Positions 56,666 to 64,000 of a stretch of DNA of 64,000 bases are shown here, piece by piece. The DNA lies in the NCBI RefSeq assembly GCF_019458805.1, contig NZ_JAIBOA010000012.1, positions 179,986 to 243,985 on the forward strand, written 5' to 3'. This DNA is from Actinomadura parmotrematis (GTDB taxonomy: Bacteria > Actinomycetota > Actinomycetes > Streptosporangiales > Streptosporangiaceae). The notes under the pieces are model-generated. The model worked only from the letters and a program-made list of their open reading frames with translations, ran no database searches and was not told the origin of the DNA. The translations under genes were made by a program, and so were the position numbers. The first letter of the stretch is position 1. Every line of letters starts with the position of its first letter.

Positions 56666-56868
56666 GGAGTGCTCCTGTTTCGTTCTCTGTGAGCGTCCCT
56701 GCCGTCACGAAACGGTCAGGGGGGCGGCGCGCCCGCGGGGGGCGGCGCCGCGTCCGGTGCAGGTCTGGTGGGTGGCCGGGGGCACGGGGACGCGGACGTC
56801 CGGGGTGCCGTGGCCGGGATGAGGGCCCGCCGCCGGTGCGCGCTGCGCGCTGCGAGGCGGGGGCGGCG

Positions 56869-56888
56869 GCGGCCGGAGGGCCGGCCGC
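56869..56888. terminator. Hairpin after the Ala/Pro-rich secreted protein gene
   Basis: GCGGCCGG and CCGGCCGC form a perfect 8-bp stem around AGGG, starting three bases after the stop codon of the minus-strand gene at 56892. Position and stability suggest termination before the chaplin gene. Confidence 0.52.
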
Positions 56889-56891
56889 GTC

Positions 56892-57947
56892 CTAGTCGGG
56901 GACGACCAGGAGGGTGATGGCGCGCAGCCGGTCCCGCAGGACCTCCGCGCGGAAACCGGGGCGCCCGGCGGGCGCGGCGGCGGGGTGCCGGACGGGCGGC
57001 GCGGTGCCGAGCACCGGGCCGAGGCCGTGGCCGGCGCCCGCACCGGTCAGCGGCAGCACGCCCTCATGGCCGTAGACGCCCGCGGGCCCCTGCGGGGCGC
57101 CGCCGGGCAGCGGCGCGCCGCGGTGCTCGACGCGGACGTCGCCGCCCGCGAGGTGCGCGGGCGCGGCCGGGTGGCCCGCCGCCGCGCGGGCGGTCGCGTG
57201 GCCGGCGGGGCGGGCGGACGGACCGTCCGCCTCGATCTCGCCGGCGGTGAGGGCGGCGTGCTCGGGCTCGGCGCGGGACGCGCCCGCGGCCGGGGCGGCC
57301 CGGCCGGGCCGCGCCGGGGACGGCGCCGCCGCGTCGAGGGACGCCGCGAGGGCGTCCCCGGCCTGCGCGGGCGCGAGCAGGCGGCCGGCGGGGCCGGACC
57401 GCGGAGCCGGGATCGACGCGGGGATGCGGGCGGGGATGCGCGCGGGGATCGTGGCGGCGACGCCGCGGTCGACCCGCTCCAGCGCCTTCCCGCCGGTCCC
57501 CCGCAGCTCCTCCAGGACGGGCCCGCCGGCGCCGGCGAGCGCGCGGACGGTCCGCTCGGGCCGGGGCAGGGCCCGCCCGGCGCGCACCGTGCGGGCCACC
57601 CGGCCCTCCCCGTCCCGCAGGGCGGAGACGACGGGCGCGGCGGGCGCGAGCGCGCCGGGACCGGCGGCCACCTGCCGCCGGAGCCCCGCGCAGAGCGGGC
57701 CGGCGCAGCCGGCGTCCGGGGACGCCTCCGGCTCGGCGGCCGACGCGCCGTGCGGCGCCCCCTCGGCGGCCGACGAGGCCGGCGCCGACAGGGCCGAGCC
57801 GACCGCCCAGCCCACCAGGGCGAGCGCGGCCACCACGAGGGCGCGGGCGACGAACCCCGGCAGGACGGATCCCGGACGGGCCGGCGCCGGCGACCGGTGA
57901 CGCCCGGGGAGCGCCAGGGCTCCCCGCGGGGTCGTGTCCGGTCGCAT
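56892..57947 (-). CDS. Ala/Pro-rich membrane-anchored or secreted protein
   Basis: This 351-residue protein has one hydrophobic segment (about 27-55; VARALVVAALALVGWAVGSALSA), followed by a low-complexity Ala/Pro/Gly-rich body that contains a short IPAR-type tandem (IPARIPARIPASIPA), a Cys pair, and a C-terminus ending LLVVPD. No known domain is visible. The ATG at 57947 follows GAGGAGC; the upstream frame to 58061 is not supported. It lies upstream of the chaplin gene on the same strand. Confidence 0.55.
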   Translation of the reverse strand: MRPDTTPRGALALPGRHRSPAPARPGSVLPGFVARALVVAALALVGWAVGSALSAPASSAAEGAPHGASAAEPEASPDAGCAGPLCAGLRRQVAAGPGALAPAAPVVSALRDGEGRVARTVRAGRALPRPERTVRALAGAGGPVLEELRGTGGKALERVDRGVAATIPARIPARIPASIPAPRSGPAGRLLAPAQAGDALAASLDAAAPSPARPGRAAPAAGASRAEPEHAALTAGEIEADGPSARPAGHATARAAAGHPAAPAHLAGGDVRVEHRGAPLPGGAPQGPAGVYGHEGVLPLTGAGAGHGLGPVLGTAPPVRHPAAAPAGRPGFRAEVLRDRLRAITLLVVPD

Positions 57948-58556
57948 GCGGTCCGCTCCTCGGTCTGTCCTCGCGCGCGGTCGGCCGTCGCGCAAGGGAT
58001 TCACGTACAGGATTCTCGTACAGGAATGCGGCACGTCGCCGCGGCACCGCGACAATAACACCGCCCATCGGCGACTCCGGGAAAAAATGACTCCCTCCGG
58101 CGTGTCCGCCCGCTCCGTTCCACGGAAGGGGCGCCACAGGCGGAGAGAATCCGGCCGGGCCGTTTCCAGGCGGGTTCGGCCGCCTTTCCTGGACGCACCG
58201 AGTGTGCGCCACGGAACGTCCGGAACCCCCGGTCATGGCGCTTTCCTGGCCGCTCCATTACCTTTCCATGACGCCCCGGGAACCGCGTCGAGCAGGGGGA
58301 GCACCGGAAAGGCGCCGCATTCGCGCGACGCGGCACCGGAAAGAACCACTAAATATGCCAAAGGGGACGGCCGGCCGCCGTTCCGGGAAAGCGATGACCG
58401 TCCTCCCGCCAGGAATGCGGAAAATGCGGTTCGGAGCCGTTGCCACGGCGCGGAGACTTGCGGTGCGATCTATCGAGGGCGTGCTGCGAACGACTCCGGG
58501 CCCGGTCCGTCGGGCAAGGCCGCGCACGCCGCTCCCTCTTTCGAATGGAGACCTTC
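57948..58556. other. 609-base intergenic region with repeated short motifs
   Basis: I see no supportable gene here despite several open frames. GC is lower than around it. CTTTCCTGG occurs twice (58184 and 58241) and GCACCGGAAAG twice (58301 and 58333), with further CTTTCC/GGAAAG copies at 58261 and 58381. The clustering suggests a regulator-binding control region for the divergent secreted-protein genes. Confidence 0.5.
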
Positions 58557-58781
58557 ATGTTCAAGCGACTGGTCGCGGCGACTCTCATCGGCGGCGCGGG
58601 CTTCATGGCCTTCGCGGCGACCCCGGCCATGGCCGACGAGGACCCGTCGAACGTCCAGATCGTCGGCGTCCAGACCTGCCGCGGCATCGACGTCGCCGGC
58701 GTCGGCGCCGCCATCCACAACATCCTCGGCATCTCGCACGAGGAAGGCGACTGCATCAACGGGTCCTCGTTCAACCACTGA
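58557..58781 (+). CDS. Small secreted protein with one cysteine pair
   Basis: This 74-residue protein has a signal peptide (cleavage near AMA/DEDP) and a mature part of about 48 residues with two cysteines (C41 and C66). The mature sequence VQIVGVQTCRGIDVAGVGAAIHNILG is amphipathic and loosely chaplin- or antimicrobial-peptide-like, but I cannot assign it. The ATG at 58557 has GGAG eight bases upstream; ATG 58545 is possible. It converges with the lipase gene at a strong terminator. Confidence 0.62.
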   Translation: MFKRLVAATLIGGAGFMAFAATPAMADEDPSNVQIVGVQTCRGIDVAGVGAAIHNILGISHEEGDCINGSSFNH

Positions 58782-58808
58782 CCCGGGCGGCGCAGCCCGC
58801 TGCGCGAT

Positions 58809-58845
58809 GAGGCCGTGGCGTTCGTTCCGCGAACGCCGCGGCCTC
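58809..58845. terminator. Strong bidirectional terminator
   Basis: GAGGCCGTGGCGTTCG (58809-58824) pairs with CGAACGCCGCGGCCTC (58830-58845), 16 bp with one G-T pair, around a five-base loop. It lies between the convergent small secreted protein and lipase genes. Confidence 0.75.
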
Positions 58846-58876
58846 CGCCGTTCCCGGGGGCCGGCCGCCCCGCGCG

Positions 58877-59623
58877 TCAGCCCGCGCAGCCCGCGGCGAG
58901 GGGCCGCCCCTCCAGCGCCGCGACGACCAGGTCCTGCATCGCGGCGTCCACCGGCTCCCCGGCGTGCCCGACGCGGCGCCCGGGGCAGAACTCCTGGACG
59001 GCGGCGTTGACGGCGCCGGGCAGCGCGGCCTTCTCGCCGAGGCCCTGCTCGCTGTAGAGGTGGTAGGCGCGCGGGCCCGGCGGCACGGCGGGCGCGGCGT
59101 TCAGCCGCTTCAGGAACGCCGAGTCCGGCAGCAGGTCGCGGCAGCCGGGCGAGGCGACGGCGCAGAGCAGGCCGAGCACCTCCCCCTGCTCCGGCGTGCC
59201 CACGCTGACGGCCGTGCCGACCCGCGACGCCCCGCCGAGGAACTTCAGGTAGTGGCGCTGGGCCAGGCCGCCCATCGAGTGGCCGACGACGTCGACGCGC
59301 GCGGCCCCCGTCCGCGCCAGCAGGCCGGCGGCCCTGACCGCCACGGCGTGCGCCGACTCGGCGATCGGCGCCGTGCCGGCCGGATCGCCGAGGAGCTGCA
59401 TCGTCTCGGCGGGGTGGCCGCGCGCGGTGAGCGCCGCCGCGAGCCCGTCCAGCCGGTCCTGCCGGGCGTCGAAGCCGCCGATGACGAGCACCGGGTCCGC
59501 CGCGCGGACGCGCTCGGCGCCGGCCGCGGGCGCGGGCGCGGCGGCGAGCGCGGCGGCGGACGCGGCGAGGGCGAGCCCCGCGGCGGCGCGGAGGGCGGCG
59601 GGTGTCCGGAAGGCGCGGGTCAT
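58877..59623 (-). CDS. Secreted alpha/beta-hydrolase (lipase-like)
   Basis: This 248-residue protein has a signal peptide with an Ala-rich h-region (cleavage near AAGAER) and an alpha/beta-hydrolase fold with the nucleophile elbow GHSMGG (S116) and an early VLVIGGFDARQD strand. It resembles secreted class 2 lipases/esterases (LipB/EstA type). Two or more cysteines in the mature part may form disulfides. It follows the FAD enzyme gene after 187 bases containing a perfect hairpin. Confidence 0.82.
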   Translation of the reverse strand: MTRAFRTPAALRAAAGLALAASAAALAAAPAPAAGAERVRAADPVLVIGGFDARQDRLDGLAAALTARGHPAETMQLLGDPAGTAPIAESAHAVAVRAAGLLARTGAARVDVVGHSMGGLAQRHYLKFLGGASRVGTAVSVGTPEQGEVLGLLCAVASPGCRDLLPDSAFLKRLNAAPAVPPGPRAYHLYSEQGLGEKAALPGAVNAAVQEFCPGRRVGHAGEPVDAAMQDLVVAALEGRPLAAGCAG

Positions 59624-59774
59624 CGTTCCCCTGTCGCGAGGGGCGGCCGGGACGGTGGCGGGCGCCGCGCCCCCCGCCCGGCGCCCACGAAATGATCATG
59701 CGCGGTCCGGGCGCCGCCCACTCCCCCGCCCGCCCGGCCGGACCCTTCGCCGCCGCATCCTTTGCCGCGGGCTT

Positions 59775-59800
59775 GCCCGGCCGGGTTCGCCCGGCCGGGC
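59775..59800. terminator. Perfect hairpin with UUCG/CGAA loop
   Basis: GCCCGGCCGGG pairs perfectly over 11 bp with CCCGGCCGGGC around TTCG. It lies 11 bases beyond the stop codon of the FAD enzyme gene on the minus strand and should end its transcript before the lipase gene. The tetraloop reads UUCG on the plus strand and CGAA on the minus strand. Confidence 0.68.
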
Positions 59801-59810
59801 GCCGGGCGGG

Positions 59811-61043
59811 TCAGGACCGCACGAGGACGTTCCCCGAGGCCGCGACCCCGGCGGCGCGCGGCCGCGTCGCGGCGATGTGGTCGGCGATCCGGCGCGCGCA
59901 GAAACCGGCGCCGTGCACGAAGCGCATGACGGGGCCGAAGCTCGCCGCCGCCGTCAGGCCGCCGAAGTACAGGCCCGGCACCGACGACTGGAAGTGCGCC
60001 CCGAGCGCCGGCGACCGGTACGTCCGGCGCACCTGGCCCCGCAGGTCGGCGGACAGCACCGCGATGCGCTCCACGTCCACGGCGAACCCGGTCGCCGCGA
60101 TGACGCGGTCGCACGCCACCGTGCGCGCGTCGCCGTCCGCGCCGACGGTGTCCAGGACGGCCCGGCCGTCCCGCTCGGCCGCGCCGGTGACCGTCCGGCC
60201 GAGCGACACCGCGGTCCGCTCGTCGAAGCGGTCGTGCAGCCACCAGGCGCCGGCCGGGCCCAGGGTGGTGCGGACGACGCGCTGCCGCGCCGCGGCCGGG
60301 AGCAGGCGCGTCGCGGCCGGGCGCTCCGCCCAGAGCCAGGTGCGCCAGCCCCGGCCGAGGCCCGAGTGCGGGCCGCGCAGCAGCAGCCCCGCCCACGACG
60401 GGTCGGGCTCGGGCGGCGGGTTCCACGACAGCGCCGGCGTCCGGGCCACCAGGTGCGGGTGCGCGCCCGCCTCGGCCAGCAGCACCGCCGTCTCCAGCGC
60501 CGACTGCCCCGCCCCGATGACGACGACCTCCTCGCCCGCGAACCCCGACAGGTCGCGGTGGTCGGAGGCGTGCGACAGCATCCCGGCGGGCAGCCCGGCC
60601 AGCCCGGCCGGGACGCGCGTGAACGCCCCGACGCCGATCGCCATCACCACCGACCCGGCGCGCACCCGCTCGCCCGTGCCGAGCAGGACACCGAACCCGT
60701 CCCCGGCGCGGTCGACGCGCACCACGTCGGTCTCCTCGGGCCGCACGGCGAGCCGGTCCGCGAACCAGCGCCCGTACTCGACGAAGGTGTCGCGCGGGAT
60801 CGGCCGGCCGATCGTCCAGCCGTCGTGGCGGTCGGTGAAGGCGCGCCCCGGCTCCGGCGAGCCGAGGGCGACGGCGAACGGCTCGGATTTCAGGAACATG
60901 CCCGCGGGCATGTTCTCGGCCCAGAACCGCATCGGCGTGCCGATGATGCGGGTCCGCAGGCCGCGCCCGTGGGCGTGGGCCGCGACGGACAGTCCGTAGG
61001 GTCCAGCTCCGACGATCAGTACGTCGACGGCCGCGTCGTTCAC
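59811..61043 (-). CDS. FAD-dependent oxidoreductase (flavin monooxygenase-like)
   Basis: This 410-residue protein has an N-terminal FAD Rossmann motif VGAGPYG (11-17) and a second nucleotide site VIGAGQSALE near residue 172, followed by an IAATGF segment. This layout is like flavin-containing or N-hydroxylating monooxygenases. The substrate is unknown. The start is GTG at 61043. It lies 57 bases downstream of the ATP-grasp gene, suggesting a shared pathway. Confidence 0.82.
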   Translation of the reverse strand: MNDAAVDVLIVGAGPYGLSVAAHAHGRGLRTRIIGTPMRFWAENMPAGMFLKSEPFAVALGSPEPGRAFTDRHDGWTIGRPIPRDTFVEYGRWFADRLAVRPEETDVVRVDRAGDGFGVLLGTGERVRAGSVVMAIGVGAFTRVPAGLAGLPAGMLSHASDHRDLSGFAGEEVVVIGAGQSALETAVLLAEAGAHPHLVARTPALSWNPPPEPDPSWAGLLLRGPHSGLGRGWRTWLWAERPAATRLLPAAARQRVVRTTLGPAGAWWLHDRFDERTAVSLGRTVTGAAERDGRAVLDTVGADGDARTVACDRVIAATGFAVDVERIAVLSADLRGQVRRTYRSPALGAHFQSSVPGLYFGGLTAAASFGPVMRFVHGAGFCARRIADHIAATRPRAAGVAASGNVLVRS

Positions 61044-61099
61044 GGGTGTGCTCTCCGTTTCCTGGTGACGGTCGTGCCCGGAGGCGGGCGGGACGTGCC

Positions 61100-62350
61100 T
61101 CAGCTCGGGCGGCGCAGCGGGCGGGCGGCCCGGCGCGCGGCGCCGCGGGCGGCCCGGCCGAAGCCGTGCGCGCCGACGACGGCGAGGGGGACGCGGTCGT
61201 CGCGGGCGTACCAGGCCCGCTCGCCGGCGCCGGCGAGGCTCCGCAGCGCGGCCGGCAGCCCGGTCGGGTGGGCCAGCGCGTGGTGCAGGCACTGGTCCTC
61301 CACCACCAGGGTGCGGCCGTAGTCGGGGCGGGCCGGGGGGACGGGGCGGCCGGACAGGTGCAGGTGCTGGGCGCGGACGATGTCGAGCCCCCGGGCGTCG
61401 TGGAACAGCCGGAACTGGGCGCCGAGCCGGGGGTTGAAGTCGACCAGGTGGTAGGTGCGGTCGGCGGTCTCGCGGAAGTCCATGTCGACCGCCCCGCTGT
61501 AGCCGGCGGCCTTCACGATCGCGCGCGCGAGGTCCTCCAGCTCGGGGTTGGCGACCCACTCGCCGGTGACGGTGTGGCCGGCGTGCACCGGCCGCGCCAG
61601 GTGCTTGCGTCCCGCCCCGCCGAACAGGCAGGCGGACGACTCGTCGAAGTAGCCCTGGAAGAACCAGTCGCCGCCGCGGTGGCCCACCAGCTCCTGGAGG
61701 ATCAACGGGCCTGCGTCGGCTTGGCCGGGCGCGCGGGACGCCGCGTACAGCTCGTGCGCCCGCTCGGCGGTCGCGACGAGCTCGGCGCTGCGGAACCCGG
61801 GCGGCAGGTGCCAGGGGCGCGCCCACTTGGCCATCAGCGGCAGCCCGAACCGCCCGGCCGCCGCGTCGACCCCGGCGGGGCCGGCGGGGACGGCGGTGGG
61901 CGGGTGCGCGATGCCGAGCTCCGCGCACAGCTCCGCCAGCCGCGCCTTGTCGGCGACCCGCGCCGGCACGTCCGCCGGGACGTCCGGCAGGACGAACCAC
62001 TCGCGCAGCCGGGCGGCGTGCCGGGCGGCGAACAGCGCGCCCGCGTCGTCGACGGTGACGAGGAGGGCGGGGCGGCCGATGCGGGCGGCGAGGCCGCGCA
62101 GGTGGTCGATCACCGGTTCCGCCTCGCCGGGCGGCGGACCCCAGGGCAGCGCCCGGTGCAGGTGGCGGGAGCGGGCGGCGGGGTTCCCGCGCTCCTCCAG
62201 CACCGCGTGCACCTCGACGCCCGCGCGGCCGAGCGAGCGGACGGCGCCGAGCGTCCCGTGGTGCAGCGGGTAGCGGTGGGTGCGCAGGATCAGGGCCGGC
62301 AGGCCCCGGTCGAGCGCCGGGAACTCCCCGGCCCGCTTTTGCCGCCCCAT
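61100..62350 (-). CDS. ATP-grasp domain enzyme
   Basis: This 416-residue protein has a carbamoyl-phosphate-synthase-type ATP-grasp fold (about 120-340), with VADKARLAELCAELGI, the ATP-binding LPLMAKWARPW strand, and the metal-binding VDFNPRLGAQF loop. It would ligate an amine to a carboxylate; substrates are unknown. The N-terminal pre-grasp domain begins ALILRTHRYPLHHG. It is divergent from the GH26-like gene and upstream of the FAD oxidoreductase. Confidence 0.82.
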   Translation of the reverse strand: MGRQKRAGEFPALDRGLPALILRTHRYPLHHGTLGAVRSLGRAGVEVHAVLEERGNPAARSRHLHRALPWGPPPGEAEPVIDHLRGLAARIGRPALLVTVDDAGALFAARHAARLREWFVLPDVPADVPARVADKARLAELCAELGIAHPPTAVPAGPAGVDAAAGRFGLPLMAKWARPWHLPPGFRSAELVATAERAHELYAASRAPGQADAGPLILQELVGHRGGDWFFQGYFDESSACLFGGAGRKHLARPVHAGHTVTGEWVANPELEDLARAIVKAAGYSGAVDMDFRETADRTYHLVDFNPRLGAQFRLFHDARGLDIVRAQHLHLSGRPVPPARPDYGRTLVVEDQCLHHALAHPTGLPAALRSLAGAGERAWYARDDRVPLAVVGAHGFGRAARGAARRAARPLRRPS

Positions 62351-62469
62351 AGGTCCCTGCCCGATCTTTTCAGGATGCGCATATTCCGCACGAGTAGTGG
62401 CGAGGTAAATTTTGCCGCCGCAAAGCCGGTCGCCTGTTCACTCGCGCCGGTCGAGGGCAGACTTTACGC

Positions 62470-64000
62470 ATGGGAGCCCCCGACATCCACTCTGCGCGAC
62501 GGCGTTTTTCCGACGGCCGCAAAGAATGGCGCGGGTCCGTTCCGGGGGCCCGCCCGCGCACCGCCGTCGCCGGGCTCGCGCTGCTGCTCTGCACCGCGCT
62601 CGGCGGGTGCCGGCCGGACGACCCCACCGCGCGGCACGAGCACCCCGTCCCGCTCGGCGCGTTCCTCGGCTCGGACGAGGGCGGCGTCGGGCGCATCCCC
62701 GCCTTCCAGCGCTGGCTGGACACGCCCGTCACCGTCGGGCACACCTACCTGCCGGGCGAGTCCTGGAGCGGCATCGAGGGGCCCGACTACATCGTCGAGC
62801 CGTGGGCGCGGTGGAAGGCCGAGGACCCGGGGCGCCTGCTGGTCCTCAACGTGCCGATGCTGGAGGCCAACGAGGCCGGCGTCCCCGACCGGACGGTGGC
62901 CGCCCTGCTCGGGCGCGGCGCCGAGGGCGCGTTCGACGGGCACTACACGCGGCTGGCGCGGCGCCTCGCCGGCGCCGGCGTCAAGGACATCGTGATCGTC
63001 CTCGGCTGGGAGATGAACGGCCTCACCTACACCGGCCGCTGCGGTCCCGCGCCGGACCGGTGGAAGGCCTACTGGCGGCGCATCGTCGCCGCGATGCGCG
63101 CGGTGCCCGGCATCCGGTTCAGCTTCGACTTCACCGCCACCCGCGGCCCCGACGCCGTCCCCTGGCCGGAGTGCTACCCCGGCGACGACGTGGTGGACAT
63201 CGTCGGGCTGGACGCCTACGACCAGCCCTCCGGAAAGCGCTTCGACTATTACCGCGACGAGCCGTACGGGCTGAAGTACCACGCCGAATTCGCGGCCGCG
63301 CACCACAAGCCGATGTCCTTTCCCGAATGGGGTTTGTTCGACAATGCGGACAATCCCGACTACATCAAGGGAATGCACGACTGGATCGAGGGGCACGACG
63401 TCGTCTACCAGACGATCACCGACTACTGCCCGCACGGGATCTGGCGCTGCACCCGGAACGAGCGGTCGAGCAGCGCCTACCGCTCCCTGTTCGGCGGGCG
63501 GGGGTTGCAGACGGCGCCGCCGCCGGTGACGGTCCCGGCCGGCGGCACGACCGCGCCGGCGTCGCCGTCCGCGTCGCCGTCCTCGGCGGCGCCGTCCGGG
63601 TCGCCGTCCGAGCCGCCGGCCTCGCTGGCGGTCCCGCCGCCCGTGGCGCGCCCGGAGTCGCCGGCCGCGTCCCCGGACGCGCCGTCGTCGGCGCTGGTCC
63701 CGCAGTCGGCGTCCATGCCGCCGCCCGCGTCGCCGTCGGCGCCCGCGTCGGCCTTGGCGTCGCCGCCGGTCCCGCCGCTCGCGGCGAGCCCGGACGCGTC
63801 GGCCGCCACGCTGGAGCCGTCACCGCCCGCGTCCCCGCCGGCGGCCCCGGACGCGACCCCGTCCGCCTCGCCGTCACCGTCGCCGTCCGCCGCGCCGTCC
63901 GCGCCCGCGTCGCCGGCCGCGCCGCCGGCGCAGTCCGCGCCGCCGGCGCAGCTCGTGCCGCCGCCCGCGCCGGCGTCCCCGCCCGTCGCGCCCGCGCCTC
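62470..64000 (+). CDS. GH26-like glycoside hydrolase lipoprotein, C-terminus cut by window edge
   Basis: At least 510 residues are encoded before the right edge. A signal peptide ends in the lipobox LGGC (C47). The catalytic region (about 55-340) is GH26-like, with the acid/base E181 in GWEMNG and the nucleophile E286 in FPEWGL, so a beta-mannanase-type or related activity is likely. From about residue 345 a long Pro/Ala/Ser-rich linker runs off the end. It has no stop within the window, and a wall- or carbohydrate-binding domain may follow. It is divergent from the ATP-grasp gene by 119 bases. Confidence 0.84.
   Translation, partial: MGAPDIHSARRRFSDGRKEWRGSVPGARPRTAVAGLALLLCTALGGCRPDDPTARHEHPVPLGAFLGSDEGGVGRIPAFQRWLDTPVTVGHTYLPGESWSGIEGPDYIVEPWARWKAEDPGRLLVLNVPMLEANEAGVPDRTVAALLGRGAEGAFDGHYTRLARRLAGAGVKDIVIVLGWEMNGLTYTGRCGPAPDRWKAYWRRIVAAMRAVPGIRFSFDFTATRGPDAVPWPECYPGDDVVDIVGLDAYDQPSGKRFDYYRDEPYGLKYHAEFAAAHHKPMSFPEWGLFDNADNPDYIKGMHDWIEGHDVVYQTITDYCPHGIWRCTRNERSSSAYRSLFGGRGLQTAPPPVTVPAGGTTAPASPSASPSSAAPSGSPSEPPASLAVPPPVARPESPAASPDAPSSALVPQSASMPPPASPSAPASALASPPVPPLAASPDASAATLEPSPPASPPAAPDATPSASPSPSPSAAPSAPASPAAPPAQSAPPAQLVPPPAPASPPVAPAP

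Noticed and set aside
57934..59010. Plus-strand frame over the 609-base intergenic region
   Set aside because: It has no ribosome site or motif, and it overlaps the secreted-peptide gene and the antisense of the lipase gene.

Overview
The window is a very GC-rich actinomycete chromosome segment with many GTG starts and dense ATGA/GTGA/TGATG stop-start overlaps. Chaplin-type proteins, a Tad pilus locus, an EccC-type ATPase with WXG100 proteins, a class E sortase and an LpdA-type reductase point to a filamentous actinomycete. My best guess, by inference only, is the Thermomonosporaceae (Actinomadura-like). I recognise 60 protein-coding genes, two of them cut by the window edges, and no rRNA, tRNA, CRISPR array or insertion sequence.

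Layout. 1-3.5 kb: glycogen/trehalose genes treY (partial) and glgX. 3.6-4.7 kb: iron-box-linked bfd and bfr. 4.7-15.1 kb: class III adenylate cyclase, birA, enoyl-CoA hydratase, GNAT, ppc, pccB-accE, a NYN ribonuclease-like protein and a beta-propeller lipoprotein. 15.2-36.9 kb: an accessory-looking block with a LysM/BTAD membrane protein, a LysE exporter, HAD and cold-shock proteins, a nine-gene Tad locus, a divergent EccC-like ATPase, and an operon of WXG100 proteins with a 670-residue partner and a lipoprotein. 37.0-37.4 kb: zinc-independent L33-L31 behind a Zur box. 37.5-45.3 kb: SPFH protein, accA3, a receptor-like fusion protein and a glycine-rich membrane protein. 45.3-54.7 kb: lpdA, gamma-glutamylcyclotransferase, purine nucleoside phosphorylase, phosphosugar mutase, an OYE-SDR pair with a TetR regulator, two tiny zinc-ribbon genes and adenosine deaminase. 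54.7-64 kb: a cell-surface region with sortase E, a four-repeat chaplin, secreted proteins, a lipase, an FAD oxidoreductase, an ATP-grasp enzyme and a GH26-like lipoprotein that runs off the end.

How it works together. BirA can biotinylate the BCCP domain of AccA3, which pairs with PccB and AccE to make an acyl-CoA carboxylase, while Ppc supplies oxaloacetate. Add, the nucleoside phosphorylase and the phosphosugar mutase form a purine/pentose salvage set. The order birA-accD5-accE5-accA3-lpdA-deoD-pmmB-add resembles the Rv3279c-Rv3313c stretch of Mycobacterium tuberculosis, recalled from memory. Against that order, about 26 kb of pilus and secretion genes sit between accE and accA3.

The most novel structure I found is a pair of 102-bp near-palindromes at 15091-15192 and 31822-31923. 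Both lie at convergent gene ends, share their arms base for base in large part, and differ completely but symmetrically at the apex. Strong hairpins also sit at several other convergent gene ends.
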